Assembly (NCBI GenBank): GCA_029204225.1
Contig: CM055096.1
Location: 3,049,676 to 3,113,675, forward strand
Reading direction: 5' to 3'
Origin: Diphasiastrum complanatum
Lineage: Eukaryota > Streptophyta > Lycopodiopsida > Lycopodiales > Lycopodiaceae
DNA length: 64,000 bases
The notes under the pieces were generated by a model. It did not search any database. It was not told where the DNA came from and saw only the letters and a list, made by a program, of their open reading frames with translations. The number at the start of each line of letters is the position of its first letter. Positions within the stretch are counted from its first letter, which is position 1. This document shows positions 44,641-55,964 of this stretch, piece by piece. Position numbers and translations under genes: made by a program.

Positions 44641-45282
44641 TGAATGAGCTTTGACTATAAAATGACAACTTGTCATATGTGTTACCGTTGATCCTCTTTA
44701 AACATTAGACACACATGGGTGAAACATATCACACGGGCTAGGAATGAATCAATAACTACATTATCTAGGACCACCCCACCCATGTGACACTTAGCAAACA
44801 AGGTGAGTCGCCCCCCCCCCCCACCACTTTGAGGAAGGTAACTGTTCAATCAAATAGCAAGCATGAGCCTTAAAGACCATATTCACCTATGTTATGAATT
44901 GACCTTCCTCACATAGTAACTGTACATGTACCTCATGTTTCCCACAAAGAGAAACCATCACCGAAAGTTAAATGCTTTTTTGAAGGATAATCCTATGAAA
45001 AGGACACACCTATAACTTAAAAAGACACATCTATAAAAAGAGACCTAGAGCAAAATTGCCTAATTCTTAAGATGATAAACTTGATTCTCAATATCATGAA
45101 TCAAACTTGATCATGCATGTATGTTTTCTAAGGGTGTCCTTTGACAAACCATAGGTTGTTTTATAGGGGAAAAATCGATAGGATTCAGTGACATCATAGG
45201 GAGAATCTATGGGATATCAGCTAAGTGAACAAATGACGCTTGGGTAGAGGTCCCTAAGCGAATGGAAAGCATCAGTCTCTAG
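44641..45282 (+). repeat. Spacer and segment B end block
   Basis: This contains a poly-C tract (44811-44822), unassigned sequence, then from about 45000 a diverged copy of the 'ACACACCTATAA...GACTTGATCATGCA' block and 'GGAGAATCTATGGG...CATCAGTCTC'. It ends at TCTAG, the target of the solo LTR. Confidence 0.6.
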
Positions 45283-46323
45283 TGTTGGATTTCTATCCTC
45301 TCCATCCCTATTTTGTTCTAATCTAGATCCATACATTAAGCTATTGTAAATATTTGTACAATCGCATACTCTATAGAAATACACATGTTTCTTGATAGTC
45401 TGCATAAATACAAAGGAATCGGTGACAGTGTTCCCAGATAGTTCGGCCACCTCTTCTTTGTCGGCCATACCAGATTGCTCGTCCATCCTTCATCATGAAC
45501 CATCCGGGCATTGTTCGGCCATCCTTCTTCTAAAGCCTTGAGAAAATTTCCATTTGAAGTAGAATGATCTACATTAGTAGGTCCAGTTTTTTGTCTAAAT
45601 CTGTTTTTCGGGTTGAACAATTTGCATGAATCCATAATGTTTTGGACAGATTAAATTCAGATTAGTAGCAAAATGTTTGTTAATAGATTGATGAGGAATC
45701 AATATATCCAAAATGAATAAACTAACTGTTTTTGCAAATCTTGAATTTATTGATTGCATGTGAGGATTTGAGGTTTTATTAGACTAATCCTCTTGTGTTT
45801 CATGCAAACTGAAAAACATTCAAGGGATATTGTAAGTTTCCATTCTTAAGTTGCTAGATATATTCACATAGCTAACTAATTAGAAGAATAGTTGATTTAT
45901 ACTGTACAATTAGGATTAAGGCACTATGTGTTGTTAGCAGTTGCCATTGGACAATATCTGATTTTGTTCGGTCGTGTCTATTTGTTGATCCTCCAATAGT
46001 CAAATTGCACCCGATTGTTCGAGGATTCATGCTCTTAGATAAACTTATTTGTAGATTAAATTGTTTCATATGACTGATAGAAGTGCTCGATCTGTCACAC
46101 TAATCACCTCACCTAAATTGCTTCCGCAAAGCTAAATCTGAAACTTAAGAAACTTATGCATGACTATGAAATCGACTGTCTAGATCAGTGACTTTGAAAC
46201 TGATCAAGTAAGACAGACTTCGATTTATTGTTGTCTGCTTGAATCCGATAGATGTAGTTACATGCACCAAGAATTCCGCTTGCTTTGCTTTACCACGACG
46301 CTCGCAGATCAGAATTCCCAACA
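45283..46323. repeat. Solo LTR, 1041 bp, with TCTAG target duplication
   Basis: The block begins TGTTGGATTTC and ends GAATTCCCAACA (TG...CA, imperfect inverted ends). It is flanked by TCTAG on both sides (45278-45282 and 46324-46328). With the block removed, the flanks reunite into the sequence seen uninterrupted near 43470 ('CATCAGTCTCTAGGCATAA'). No internal retroviral sequence is present, so it is a solo LTR left by LTR-LTR recombination. It is unrelated to families A, B and C. Confidence 0.9.
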
Positions 46324-46328
46324 TCTAG

Positions 46329-46477
46329 GCATAATGTGAGGCCATAGTGAGTGATTTTGATGCAGAAGGAATCTTTAAGAAGTTTAGATGTGAAGGCATT
46401 CTAGTTGTGCTTCGACGACATGAGTTTTCTACGTACAGAGATCCCAAAGCAAAGAAGAAACAAGCATTGACAAGAGG
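46329..46477 (+). repeat. Segment C remainder between solo LTR and intact Copia
   Basis: This continues the repeat after the solo LTR ('GCATAATGTGAGGCCATAG...'), ending with AGAGG (46473-46477), the left target duplication of the intact Copia. The same host sequence resumes at 52339. Confidence 0.75.
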
Positions 46478-47130
46478 TGTGAAAAATTGTCAACTAGTAG
46501 TATTTTCCTAACTTGAGATTTTGTAGGCCTATGGCCAAATAAAAGTTAGAGATAGGTTCATACATGTATGTAGAGGCCCAAAGTATGTGTACACTACTTT
46601 TGAGGTCACATTAATTAGAGGAGGTCGAGTGTGGAGCTCTTCTATTGGCTCATAATTTGGTGCATTCCTATTTGACCAAATTTCTAGGTATATGGGTGAA
46701 TTCTATTGGACCCCAATTTTAGCCTATCATAAGACAAGTGGCCAAGAGGCACTATGGCTGCTATAAATAGCCATCTCCACGAGTATGTACACATCTCATT
46801 TTCATTCTATTGAATGAATGTTATGCTCTTTGAAGGTCCATCTTCTTCTCTCTCACTTTTTTGTTCATATCTTGCATTCTAGCCACTAGAATTGTGATTT
46901 CTTTGTTGCTATGGCTTCACACGTGTGAAATGCAGGTTGTAGGCTCTGAAGTACGGACAGGGACAGCAAGTTTCTGTTTGTGGAAGCTTATGATCAGATT
47001 TTGATGTTTAGTTGATGTTTAGTATGTTTAACATCACAATTTCTATCATTTTTTCAATCTAGATGTGCATAACTTCCATGGCCAAGATCTTTATGAAACT
47101 TTAGCATCTTTTGGATCTGAGTTTTTCACA
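46478..47130 (+). repeat. 5' LTR of the intact Copia
   Basis: TGTGAAAAATTG...GAGTTTTTCACA. A TATAAATAG box lies at 46762-46770, so RNA should start near 46795. CACACGTGTGAAA in the downstream half is an ACGT-core palindrome that may bind bZIP or bHLH factors. TGGTATCAGAGC follows at 47131-47142 as the tRNA-Met primer site. Confidence 0.95.
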
Positions 47131-47142
47131 TGGTATCAGAGC

Positions 47143-47739
47143 ATTAGGCGGCCAAATGTGCAGGTTTTGCCAGATTTAGAAGAGATTTGTGGGCGAGTTT
47201 GCTTTTGTAGCATTCCAATCAAGTTTCTAGCTAAAAATCTTGTTGATTTATGTGTAGAAATTGGATCTTTGTGATCAAAACATCATTTGTATGCATTTCA
47301 ATTGAAGTAGGGCGAATTCCCTCTGTACTTATCAGAATAAGGAGACAAAAATTGTTTTGGAAAGAGGGAGATGCAAGATCCAACAAGATCCTATTAGTTT
47401 TCCATTCTAGCATATAGTTTTTTGATTCAATTTCTTGCTTCTTCATGTCAAAAACTTCAAAATTGATGTAACCCTCTGATTTTCAGTTTGCTGAATGATT
47501 CAAGAGTGTATTTCAATCTTAGGAGTGAGGGAAAAGCAAGTATATTGAGGTTTGGTCTTGGTTTGATCAAGAAATCATAAAACTAGTGGCTAAAATTAAG
47601 GAAAAAGTGAGGAAAAGAGAGAAAAAGTAAGGTTTTAGGTTCCAAATCTTTGTGATTTCTTCTTGTGTTTCATTTGTTGATTCAAGAGAGTGCTTAGTGC
47701 ATTGGAACAGGTCAAAGATCAGAGATCAATCATTGCAAC
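47143..47739 (+). other. Untranslated leader of the intact Copia
   Basis: About 600 bases between primer site and gag ATG, without a supported frame. Expected to carry the RNA packaging and dimer signals, which cannot be recognised by eye. Confidence 0.6.
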
Positions 47740-50700
47740 ATGGCTACAAATGGAGGCTACATGTTGGAAAGCAATGATAGGCTTACCTCCCTCAACTATT
47801 CTACTTGGAAAGTAAGGATGGAGTCTTTGCTTGAGATGAATGAGTTGATGGATATTGTTGTAGGTGTGGAGGAGAGACCTTTGGCACCTCAAGAACAATT
47901 GAGGTATGACAAGAGGGCAAAGAAAGCCCTTCACATGATCAAGATGAATGTGACAAATGAGCTTATCAAAGAGGTTGGTAAGTGCACATCATCTAGTGAA
48001 GCTTGGGAAGCCTTGAAGAAGGTTTATGAATCCAAGTCTACTTCTAGAGTGTTGACTTTAAGAAGGCAAATCTTTTCTTGTATGCAAAAGAAGAGTGAGA
48101 ATGGACATGCTTTTGTTTTGAGAGTTAAAGCATTGAATGATGAGTTAGCATGCATTAATGATGGCATAAATAATGAGGAGCTTGTTCAAGTGATTCTCAA
48201 TGGCTTGTTGGATGATCATGCTAATCTTGTTCAAAGTTATGCTATCCAAAAATGTTTACCAAGTGTTGGAGACTTGCAAGAGGTCTTGTTGTCTGAAGAA
48301 TTCAGGTTGCAAGCAAGAGTGGGAGCATCTTCTACATCTCAAGGAGGAGAAGAGGAGGCAATGTTCTCTAAAGGCAAGTTCAAAGGCAAAGGTAAAAGCA
48401 ATTGGTCTAAAGGGCAAGACCAAGGTGAGCACTCTACTTTTGGCAAAAAGAAGGATAGATCTAAGCTAAAATGTTTCTATTGTGGAGTCAAAGGGCATTT
48501 TGCTAGTGATTGTTTTAAGAAAAAGAGGGATCAAGGGGAAAAGCAAACCAATCTAACTATTGATGAGGGTGGGGATGAGCTTCTTTCAAATGATGCTTTT
48601 GTTATGTCATCTTGCTTGTTGGCTAATCATGGAGACATTGATCCTTGGTGGATTGATAGTGGAGCCACTTCTCATATGACATATCATAAAGAGTATTTTT
48701 CATCTTTAATGGCATTTGATGGTGATAGGAAGGTAATCTATACCGCAAATGATGGTGAGTGTGCAATCAAGGGGATTGGCACAATTCCTATTTCACTTTC
48801 TACAAATAGGAATATAGAATTGAAAGATGTTTTGCTCATTCCATCCATTACCAAGAACTTACTTAGTGTAAGCCAAATGCTTGACAAAGGATTCAAAGTT
48901 GAGTTTGATGGTGATGCTTGCTTGATCAAAAAGGGGTGTAGTATCATTGCAAAAGGGAAAAGGCAAGGGAAATTGTTCAAGCTTGATGCATGTGTTGTTG
49001 CTAACCAAGTTGGATGCATGGCAAATGAACAAATGTCAATTCAAGAGGTATGGCATAAAAGGATGGGACATCTCAACTACAAGGCCTTGGAGGTAATAGC
49101 CAAAAAGGAGGTAGTAAGGGGACTTCCCAAGTCTCTTACTTGCTTGAATCATGTTTGTGAAGAATGTGCTTTGTCTAAATCACATAGATTGCCATATACT
49201 AGATCTATATCTAGATCTAAGATGCCTTTTTCTCTCTTGCATTCGGATATTCATGGTGTTACTACAATTAGCAATGGAGGTGCTAAGATGTATGTAACTT
49301 TCATTGATGATTTTAGTAGATTTTGTTGGGTTTATCTACTAAAGAGCAAGGATGAGGTGTTTGATGTGTTTGTCAAGTTCAAAGTTGCTATTGAGACTCA
49401 ATTTACAACCAAAATCAAATGCTTGAGGAGCGACAATGGTGGTGAATACATTTCTAACAAATTCAAAGCCTTTTGCGATGAGCATGGGATCAAGAGGGAG
49501 TACACATGTCCAAGAACACCACAACAAAATGGAGTGGCCGAGAGGAAGAATAGAACCTTGTGTGAGAGTGCAAAGGCAATGAGATTGAATGCTAATCTTC
49601 CTAAACCTTTTTGGAGTGATGCTTTGTTGTGTGCAAATTTCCTATGCAATAGATGGCCAAGTGTTGTATTGGAAGGAAAAACCCCTTTTGAAGCTTTGTT
49701 TGGTACGAAGCCTAATGTCAAGTTTCTAAGAACTTTTGGATGCATTTGCTACTTCAACATTACTCTTGATGATAGAACTAAGGAGGATCCATCTTCAAGA
49801 AAGGGCATTTTTGTTGGTTATAGTGAAGTAAGCAAAGCATATAGGATTTATGTTCCTTCAATCAAGAAAGTGTTCACAAGTAGGGATGTCATTTTTGATG
49901 AAAGTAACATTCCAAAAGTTGTTTCAAGTGATGATGGTGTTGTTGCAACTAATGTGCTTGATGAAAATGGAGTTGATGACACATTGGATGTGGATGTTGA
50001 AGAAGCCTCTTCAAGTCAAATTCCAAGGAGAACTCCAAGGCATAAAGTGAAACCCTCAAGGCTCACTTATGATGGCAAAGGTAAGCAAGTGGTGGATGGA
50101 TCCAACTATGCTTTCCTAACTTCTTTTGATGTACCTTCATGTGTAGATGAAGCAAGGCAAGAAGAGGAATGGATCCAAGCAATGGATCTTGAGTTTGAAG
50201 CACTTATGAAGAACAACACATGGAGATTGGTGGAGCTTCCAAAGGGCAAAAGTGCAATTGGATGCAAATGGATCTTCAAGGTAAAGACAAATCAAGATGG
50301 ATCTATCAACAAGTTGAAGGCAAGGTTGGTGGCTAAAGGTTATGCTCAAGAGCATGGCATTGACTATGAGGAAACCTTTGCACCCGTGGCAAAGATGGTG
50401 AGCATAAGAGTAATCATTTCCCTTGCAACTCTTTATGGATGGGATCTTTGGCAATTAGACATTTCTAATGCTTTCTTGAATGGTGATCTTGAAGAGGAAG
50501 TCTACATGGAGCAACCCGAGAGCTATGTTTCTCATAGCAAGCCTAATCATGTGTGTTTTCTACAAAAAAGTTTGTATGGTCTTAAGCAAGCACCAAGGAG
50601 TTGGTATGCTAGGCTTAACTCTTTTCTACTTTCTCAAAACTTCACTATGAGTGAGTATGATCATTCACTTTACTTTAGAATTAGTGCTAATGATGTTACA

Positions 50701-51690
50701 ATCCTTCTAATTTATGTGGATGACATTATTTTAAGTGGAGGGAACAAGGAAGATATAGAAGATATCAAGAAAGCACTAAAAAAGGAATTTGAAGTGCATG
50801 ATCTTGGTCTTTTGAGCTATATCTTAGGAATAGAAGTAATTAGAACTTCTCAAATCACTTTTATTTCACAAGAGAAGTATGCTATTTCTATTCTCAATAG
50901 ATTTCATATGGTAGATGCAAATCCTATTGATACACCTATGGAATCACATGTAAAGCTAACTATAAGAGGTAATGAAAGATCCTTCGAGGACATTACTCTC
51001 TATAGGAAGCTAATAGGTTCTCTTATATATCTAACCATCACAAGACCTGATTTATCTTATTGTGTTGGTAGATTAAGCCAATTCATGCAAGATCCTAGCA
51101 TAGAACATTGGAAACTAGGAAAGAGGATCTTGAGATACATCTCGGGAACAAAAGATTTTGGCATTGTTTATAGAGGCTCATCACCTAACTTATTTGGTTT
51201 TTCAGATTCAGATTTTGCAGGAGACCTTATGGATAGAAAATCCATAAATGCACATGCTATTTTCATAGGTGATGGAGCTATCTCATGGATGTCGAAGAAA
51301 CAAGCAACTATATCACTTTCTTCTAGTGAGGCCGAGTACAAAGCTTTGACATCATGCACAAAGGAGATGGTGTGGATCAAGAGGATGATTATGGAGCTTC
51401 ATTTGCTGGATTTTTCAGAGAGTCCAATCATCTTTTGTGACAACCTTTCAGCCCAAAGTCTAGCAAGCAATCCGGTTTTCCATGCAAGGAGCAAACATAT
51501 CGAGGTGGCTTACCATTTTGTGAGAGAACAAGTGTTGGCAAAAGAGATCAAGCTTGAACATGTCCCATCAAAGGAATGTGTGGCTGATATCTTTACCAAA
51601 GCATTGGGAAAGGACTTATTTTTCAAGCATAGAACAAGTCTTGGTGTACTTTCTAAATCTATGCTAAAACTAGTTGAAGAGGGAGTGTGA
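47740..51690 (+). CDS. Copia Gag-Pol polyprotein, intact
   Basis: 1316 residues in one frame. Order: Gag; zinc knuckle 'CFYCGVKGHFASDC' (about 245-258); protease with D-S-G in 'WWIDSGATSHMT' (about 306); integrase zinc finger (H439/H443, C473/C476 approx.); integrase core with Asp near 503, Asp near 565 ('LRSDNGGEY') and Glu near 601 ('VAERKN'), a D-D35-E spacing; reverse transcriptase from about 828 with the catalytic 'IYVDDI' near 991-996; RNase H with 'SDSDFAG', 'SSSEAEY' and 'FCDN' carrying the acidic residues (about 1155, 1196, 1233). Domain order PR-IN-RT-RH defines Copia. All catalytic residues I can check are present. The stop codon overlaps the first bases of the 3' LTR. Translated as one frame, it would need protease processing and some means to raise the Gag:Pol ratio. 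Confidence 0.96.
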   Translation: MATNGGYMLESNDRLTSLNYSTWKVRMESLLEMNELMDIVVGVEERPLAPQEQLRYDKRAKKALHMIKMNVTNELIKEVGKCTSSSEAWEALKKVYESKSTSRVLTLRRQIFSCMQKKSENGHAFVLRVKALNDELACINDGINNEELVQVILNGLLDDHANLVQSYAIQKCLPSVGDLQEVLLSEEFRLQARVGASSTSQGGEEEAMFSKGKFKGKGKSNWSKGQDQGEHSTFGKKKDRSKLKCFYCGVKGHFASDCFKKKRDQGEKQTNLTIDEGGDELLSNDAFVMSSCLLANHGDIDPWWIDSGATSHMTYHKEYFSSLMAFDGDRKVIYTANDGECAIKGIGTIPISLSTNRNIELKDVLLIPSITKNLLSVSQMLDKGFKVEFDGDACLIKKGCSIIAKGKRQGKLFKLDACVVANQVGCMANEQMSIQEVWHKRMGHLNYKALEVIAKKEVVRGLPKSLTCLNHVCEECALSKSHRLPYTRSISRSKMPFSLLHSDIHGVTTISNGGAKMYVTFIDDFSRFCWVYLLKSKDEVFDVFVKFKVAIETQFTTKIKCLRSDNGGEYISNKFKAFCDEHGIKREYTCPRTPQQNGVAERKNRTLCESAKAMRLNANLPKPFWSDALLCANFLCNRWPSVVLEGKTPFEALFGTKPNVKFLRTFGCICYFNITLDDRTKEDPSSRKGIFVGYSEVSKAYRIYVPSIKKVFTSRDVIFDESNIPKVVSSDDGVVATNVLDENGVDDTLDVDVEEASSSQIPRRTPRHKVKPSRLTYDGKGKQVVDGSNYAFLTSFDVPSCVDEARQEEEWIQAMDLEFEALMKNNTWRLVELPKGKSAIGCKWIFKVKTNQDGSINKLKARLVAKGYAQEHGIDYEETFAPVAKMVSIRVIISLATLYGWDLWQLDISNAFLNGDLEEEVYMEQPESYVSHSKPNHVCFLQKSLYGLKQAPRSWYARLNSFLLSQNFTMSEYDHSLYFRISANDVTILLIYVDDIILSGGNKEDIEDIKKALKKEFEVHDLGLLSYILGIEVIRTSQITFISQEKYAISILNRFHMVDANPIDTPMESHVKLTIRGNERSFEDITLYRKLIGSLIYLTITRPDLSYCVGRLSQFMQDPSIEHWKLGKRILRYISGTKDFGIVYRGSSPNLFGFSDSDFAGDLMDRKSINAHAIFIGDGAISWMSKKQATISLSSSEAEYKALTSCTKEMVWIKRMIMELHLLDFSESPIIFCDNLSAQSLASNPVFHARSKHIEVAYHFVREQVLAKEIKLEHVPSKECVADIFTKALGKDLFFKHRTSLGVLSKSMLKLVEEGV

Positions 51691-52338
51691 AAAATTGTCA
51701 ACTAGTAGTATTTTCCTAACTTGAGATTTTGTAGGCCTATGGCCAAATAAAAGTTAGAGATAGGTTCATACATGTATGTAGAGGCCCAAAGTATGTGTAC
51801 ACTACTTTTGAGGTCACATTAATTAGAGGAGGTCGAGTGTGGAGCTCTTCTATTGGCTCATAATTTGGTGCATTCCTATTTGACCAAATTTCTAGGTATA
51901 TGGGTGAATTCTATTGGACCCCAATTTTAGCCTATCATAAGACAAGTGGCCAAGAGGCACTATGGCTGCTATAAATAGCCATCTCCACGAGTATGTACAC
52001 ATCTCATTTTCATTCTATTGAATGAATGTTATGCTCTTTGAAGGTCCATCTTCTTCTCTCTCACTTTTTTGTTCATATCTTGCATTCTAGCCACTAGAAT
52101 TGTGATTTCTTTGTTGCTATGGCTTCACACGTGTGAAATGCAGGTTGTAGGCTCTGAAGTACGGACAGGGACAGCAAGTTTCTGTTTGTGGAAGCTTATG
52201 ATCAGATTTTGATGTTTAGTTGATGTTTAGTATGTTTAACATCACAATTTCTATCATTTTTTCAATCTAGATGTGCATAACTTCCATGGCCAAGATCTTT
52301 ATGAAACTTTAGCATCTTTTGGATCTGAGTTTTTCACA
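51686..52338 (+). repeat. 3' LTR of the intact Copia
   Basis: 653 bp, no difference from the 5' LTR found by eye. It is preceded by the purine run GAAGAGGGAGTG (polypurine tract). It repeats the TATAAATAG box at 51970-51978, so it could drive read-out transcription into 52.4 kb. Confidence 0.95.
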
Positions 52339-52343
52339 AGAGG

Positions 52344-52814
52344 CAGTCCAAGTTTCTCAATGAAGTACTTCTTTGTTTGCAGAACATTAGATACAGAAGC
52401 AAATTATAGTGATCTCGATTTCTGTTAGTTTCATAGTATTGAAGTGGCTAGCCATGTAATGATGCACATAAGTACCAAAACCAAAATCCCAAAATATGTT
52501 GCAAGATTACAGTTGGCCTTGTCAAAAATAATGACTGGCCCAGTTATCCTTCTACATAGAACCCCTTTGGATATTATTGTCCATGCATTTAACACGACTG
52601 CACCAGGATTAGAACACAATCCAAGATCTAGATCAATATTATTAGCATGTATTACTTATCGTTCCTCTCTAGACCAAGAATATGAGCAGTAGTTATCAAC
52701 AAATCAAGGAGTTGTTTATTCTCCTTGTGGTCATACTTTTGAGACCTTGAAAACCTCTCATTGACCTGGAAGTATGAGGTGATTAGGACGGCCCCCAGAA
52801 TTGGAAGTGGTGTT
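52344..52814 (+). other. Host sequence right of the intact Copia
   Basis: This continues the sequence interrupted by the Copia insertion. An 82-codon frame at 52444-52692 ('HVMMHISTKTKIPKYVARLQ') has ordinary codon composition but no recognised homologue and no splice-site support. Left unassigned. Confidence 0.3.
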
Positions 52815-53003
52815 GCAGTAGATCAAATTTTATGTCTATCATTCAAGCTTTAGTTTGAGAGTCTAACATGTGATTTTAGCTTTTATCACTTGAAATTGCT
52901 CATTGTGTGATCAAAGTTGACAATGTCAAGTTTAGGACAAATGTTCAAATTACTCTAGTTCAATCTCTTTTTGATGAAATAGACCTCTATCACTTGAGAT
53001 TAG
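52815..53003 (+). repeat. Fragment of segment A
   Basis: Some 190 bases from 'TTTTATGTCTATCATTCAAG' to 'CCTCTATCACTTGAGAT' match segment A (for example 14035-14200 and 33805-33970). The match is broken off at the family-C LTR, which probably inserted here. Confidence 0.8.
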
Positions 53004-53009
53004 TAGTGA

Positions 53010-53927
53010 TGAAAAATCACGTTCAATCTTTAGCAACTAACTTTGAAATTGCTAGATACTAAGTGAATACGTAGCCGAACATAAAGTACTGAATTCTCAG
53101 ACAATTCTTATCAGTTACAAAAGCAATTTGTGATGGATGACAAAATTTCTAGCAAGTTCACACGTCTGGGGAATGATCCACAAATGGGATTGATCTTATT
53201 AAGCTTTATGATTAGCACACAAACTGATTCTAGATTGAATAGCAAGATCTAGTATAGAATTTAACGGCTTAATCACAATCTAGCATGCTAAGAATCAGAG
53301 AATGAGAGCTTTTATTTCAAGAGAGCAAAAGTACAAGAATTGAGTGTATGAGCATAAGCCTCAACACGAGTTAGAGAGAGAAAGAGAGAGAGATATTCAA
53401 GCAAATGATGTTGTAGATCCAAAATGGCATGGAATAGCTTCAAAGCTTGGTTCTTCATAAAAAAATTATGAGAATAGCTACAATATTTATGGAGTTTGAG
53501 GTAGCTCGAGGTAGAACCACATCCATCCACCTTTCATCCACATCTAAAGTGAAAACTGGAATCCAAGTGACATTCGTCACATCTCATGCATGCATTTCTG
53601 GCTACTTTTACCAAGTGTCATTTTCTAACTAGAATTTTACAAATCATCATGCATGTGTCCATTTCACTTTGTGGATGCCTTGCATGTCACTATGGATCAC
53701 TTACAACAATTGCATGTGATATGCCACGAGTTTCTACAAGCATATTAATGCCATTTCTAAGTTTACAATCTATATGCAAGTTGTATTCTACCAACTAGAC
53801 TTGAGAAACTCATATAGCTCGAGTTCCTTCTAGGCCAAATTTGGCATTTACATTATGAAACAACAAACTTGCACAGAGAACACTTTGTAGCAAGCCTAAA
53901 GTCAAGATAGATGATTTTTCATTTTCA
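53010..53927 (-). repeat. 3' LTR of the family-C Copia
   Basis: On the minus strand it starts TGAAAATGAAAAATC and ends GATTTTTCA, 918 bp, directly after a purine-rich AAGGAGTGC tract and the end of the Copia pol frame. It contains a GA-rich stretch (53370-53392). The 5' LTR is missing because the element is truncated at 55350. Confidence 0.75.
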
Positions 53928-53947
53928 GCACTCCTTGTAAAAACAAT

Positions 53948-55350
53948 CTATGTTGACTTGAACATGGATCTTGGCATTATTCCAAGATTGGCTCTATGCT
54001 TGATGAAGGAATTATTCGTCAAAGGTTTGGTGAGCAAATCTACAATACAAGACGATGTGTCAATGTGCTCCAAGTAGATTTCCCCTCCAATGAGCTTCTC
54101 TCTCACGAAGTGATGTGCAACCTCTATGTGTTTGCTCCTTTCATGAAATTTTGGATTGTTGGCAAGGGCTTGTGCTGAAATATTGTCACACATGATCATA
54201 GGTAAATAATCTTCTTTCGTTATCTTTAGCTCTACTAGCAACCTCTTGATCCAAAGCACTTCTTTTGTTGTAGTAGTGAGTGTCTTATATTCAGCTTCAC
54301 AAGATGAGAGTGATATAGTATCTTGCTTTTTGGAAAGCCAAAATATCAAGTTTCCTCCAAGATATATGACATAAGTACTTGTAGATTTTTGATCTGCTTT
54401 ATCACTTGCAAAATCTGAGTCGGAATAGCCAACTATGGAAAGATCTTCACTTTTATATAACAAACCATAATCAAAATTGAAGATATGTATCTAAGTACTC
54501 TTTTGGCCAATTTCCAATGATGAATAGTAGGATTTTGCATAGCTTGGCTCAACTTATGAGCACTAAAACATATATCAGGCCTAGTTATAGTGAGCCAAAT
54601 TAAGGAGCCTATAAGACTCCTAAAAAGAGTGATGTCCACGAAGGATCTTTCTTACAATCTAGCATATTGAACTTTTTTAACATTGAAAGATCATACTTGG
54701 ATTGACATACAAAAGCTTTTTCAATCTCTGATCCTAATATGTAATGAATTTTTCCAAGATCTTGCATCTTGAATTCTTTTCCAAGTGCAACTTTGGTTTC
54801 CTCAACTAACCAACTTCCTGTTAGAATGATATCATCAACATAAATGATAAGGATGACAATATCTCTATCATAAAACTTGACGTACGAGGAAGGATCATAG
54901 TTGCTAAGATTAAATCCTAGTGAATCAAGAAAGGTGTTAAGTCGAGTATACCACAACCTTGGAGCTTGCTTTAGTCCAGAGACTTTTGAAGAGCAAGAAA
55001 ACTTTGTTCTTGTCTTGGATGAACCCAATAGGTTGATCCATATAAATCTCTTCTTCTAGATATCCATTTAAAAAATGCATTAGAGACATCTAGTTGAAAA
55101 ACTTGCCATTTGAAAAAATAAGCAATAGAAATTATGATTCTAATTGATACCATCTTTGCAAATAGAGCAAAAGTCTCCTCATAATCAAGTCCATAAACTT
55201 GAGCAAAACCCTTTGCACAAACCCTTGCCTTGTACTTGTTGATTGTGCCATCTTGATTATATTTGACTCAAAAAATCCATTTGCAACCAATGGCGTGCTT
55301 GTTGGATGGAAGATCCACAAGCTCCCATGTCTTGTTGGCCATCATTTTGA
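53948..55350 (-). pseudogene. Family-C Copia RT and RNase H remnant
   Basis: From 55350 down to 53948 the minus strand gives the linker 'NGFFESNIIK'/'CKWIF'-like region, 'FQLDVSNAFF', 'SGLKQAPRLWYTRLN', 'IIYVDDIILTG', then RNase H with 'VGYSDSDFASD', 'LSSCEAEYKTL' and 'MCDNISAQALANN', and the C-terminus 'DLLTKPLTNNSF'. Several frame breaks are present, and about 45 residues are missing after 'KKFNMLDC'. It is about 90 percent or more similar to the plus-strand copy at 28690-29809 but extends through RNase H. Confidence 0.88.
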
Positions 55351-55964
55351 AGGACTGATTATAGAATCACAACCTGATATAAGCTTTCGTGAGAGCTCAA
55401 ATGCAATTAAGAAACAAGATTTAAAACCAGAGGGAGATGAAGTTTTGAGCAAAAAAATCAAAAAAAATTTAACTTCTCCAATAACTTATGAGAGTTGTGC
55501 TTTTAAAGGTGACAACGTAAGTGTTTTTCCTAAAAATTACATGTTTTTTAGAGACATAGTTGCTGCTTTTTATCACCATGGAAAATTTGTGCTTGATGCA
55601 TACAAAGGAGGGTATGCCATTAGAGAAGCCTTGCAACAAACTATGCAAATGATCGTTATCTTGGTGTGCAACAATGAAGATAAATGTTTGTTGGAGGTCT
55701 ATTGCTCAACTATGATGACTATGATACCCAGTTTAGCCAAAACAATGGAGGCCAATAATGATGGAAGAAAACACGTAGGCCATAAACAATCAGGTGATAA
55801 TGTAGCCACTTTCTCAATTGCGCCTACAAATCTTTTAGAAAACATAAATCTGGATGACATTCAGCAAACACAAGAGGATGACGACGAAAATACATTGATA
55901 GAAAGTTTTCCTTGTCATGAACTCCTGCTAAATAAAACTATGATCTACCAAATAATTAAAGGAT

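Larger units (their letters stand above)
46478..52338 (+). mobile_element. Intact Copia retrotransposon (family B)
   Basis: 5861 bp with two 653-bp LTRs that read as identical, a primer-binding site, one uninterrupted gag-pol frame, a polypurine tract and AGAGG target duplications (46473-46477, 52339-52343). It has every part required for autonomous retrotransposition and looks like a recent insertion. It sits inside old repeat sequence, consistent with late nesting. Confidence 0.96.

Noticed and set aside
44811-44822. Poly-C tract as a regulatory G-quadruplex
   Set aside because: A single uninterrupted C run does not give the four separated G tracts normally needed; possible sequencing or slippage artefact.
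53010-53927. Possible miniature inverted-repeat transposon because of TGAAAAATC / GATTTTTCA ends
   Set aside because: Its position next to a polypurine tract and the Copia-C pol end, and its 918-bp length, fit a 3' LTR better.
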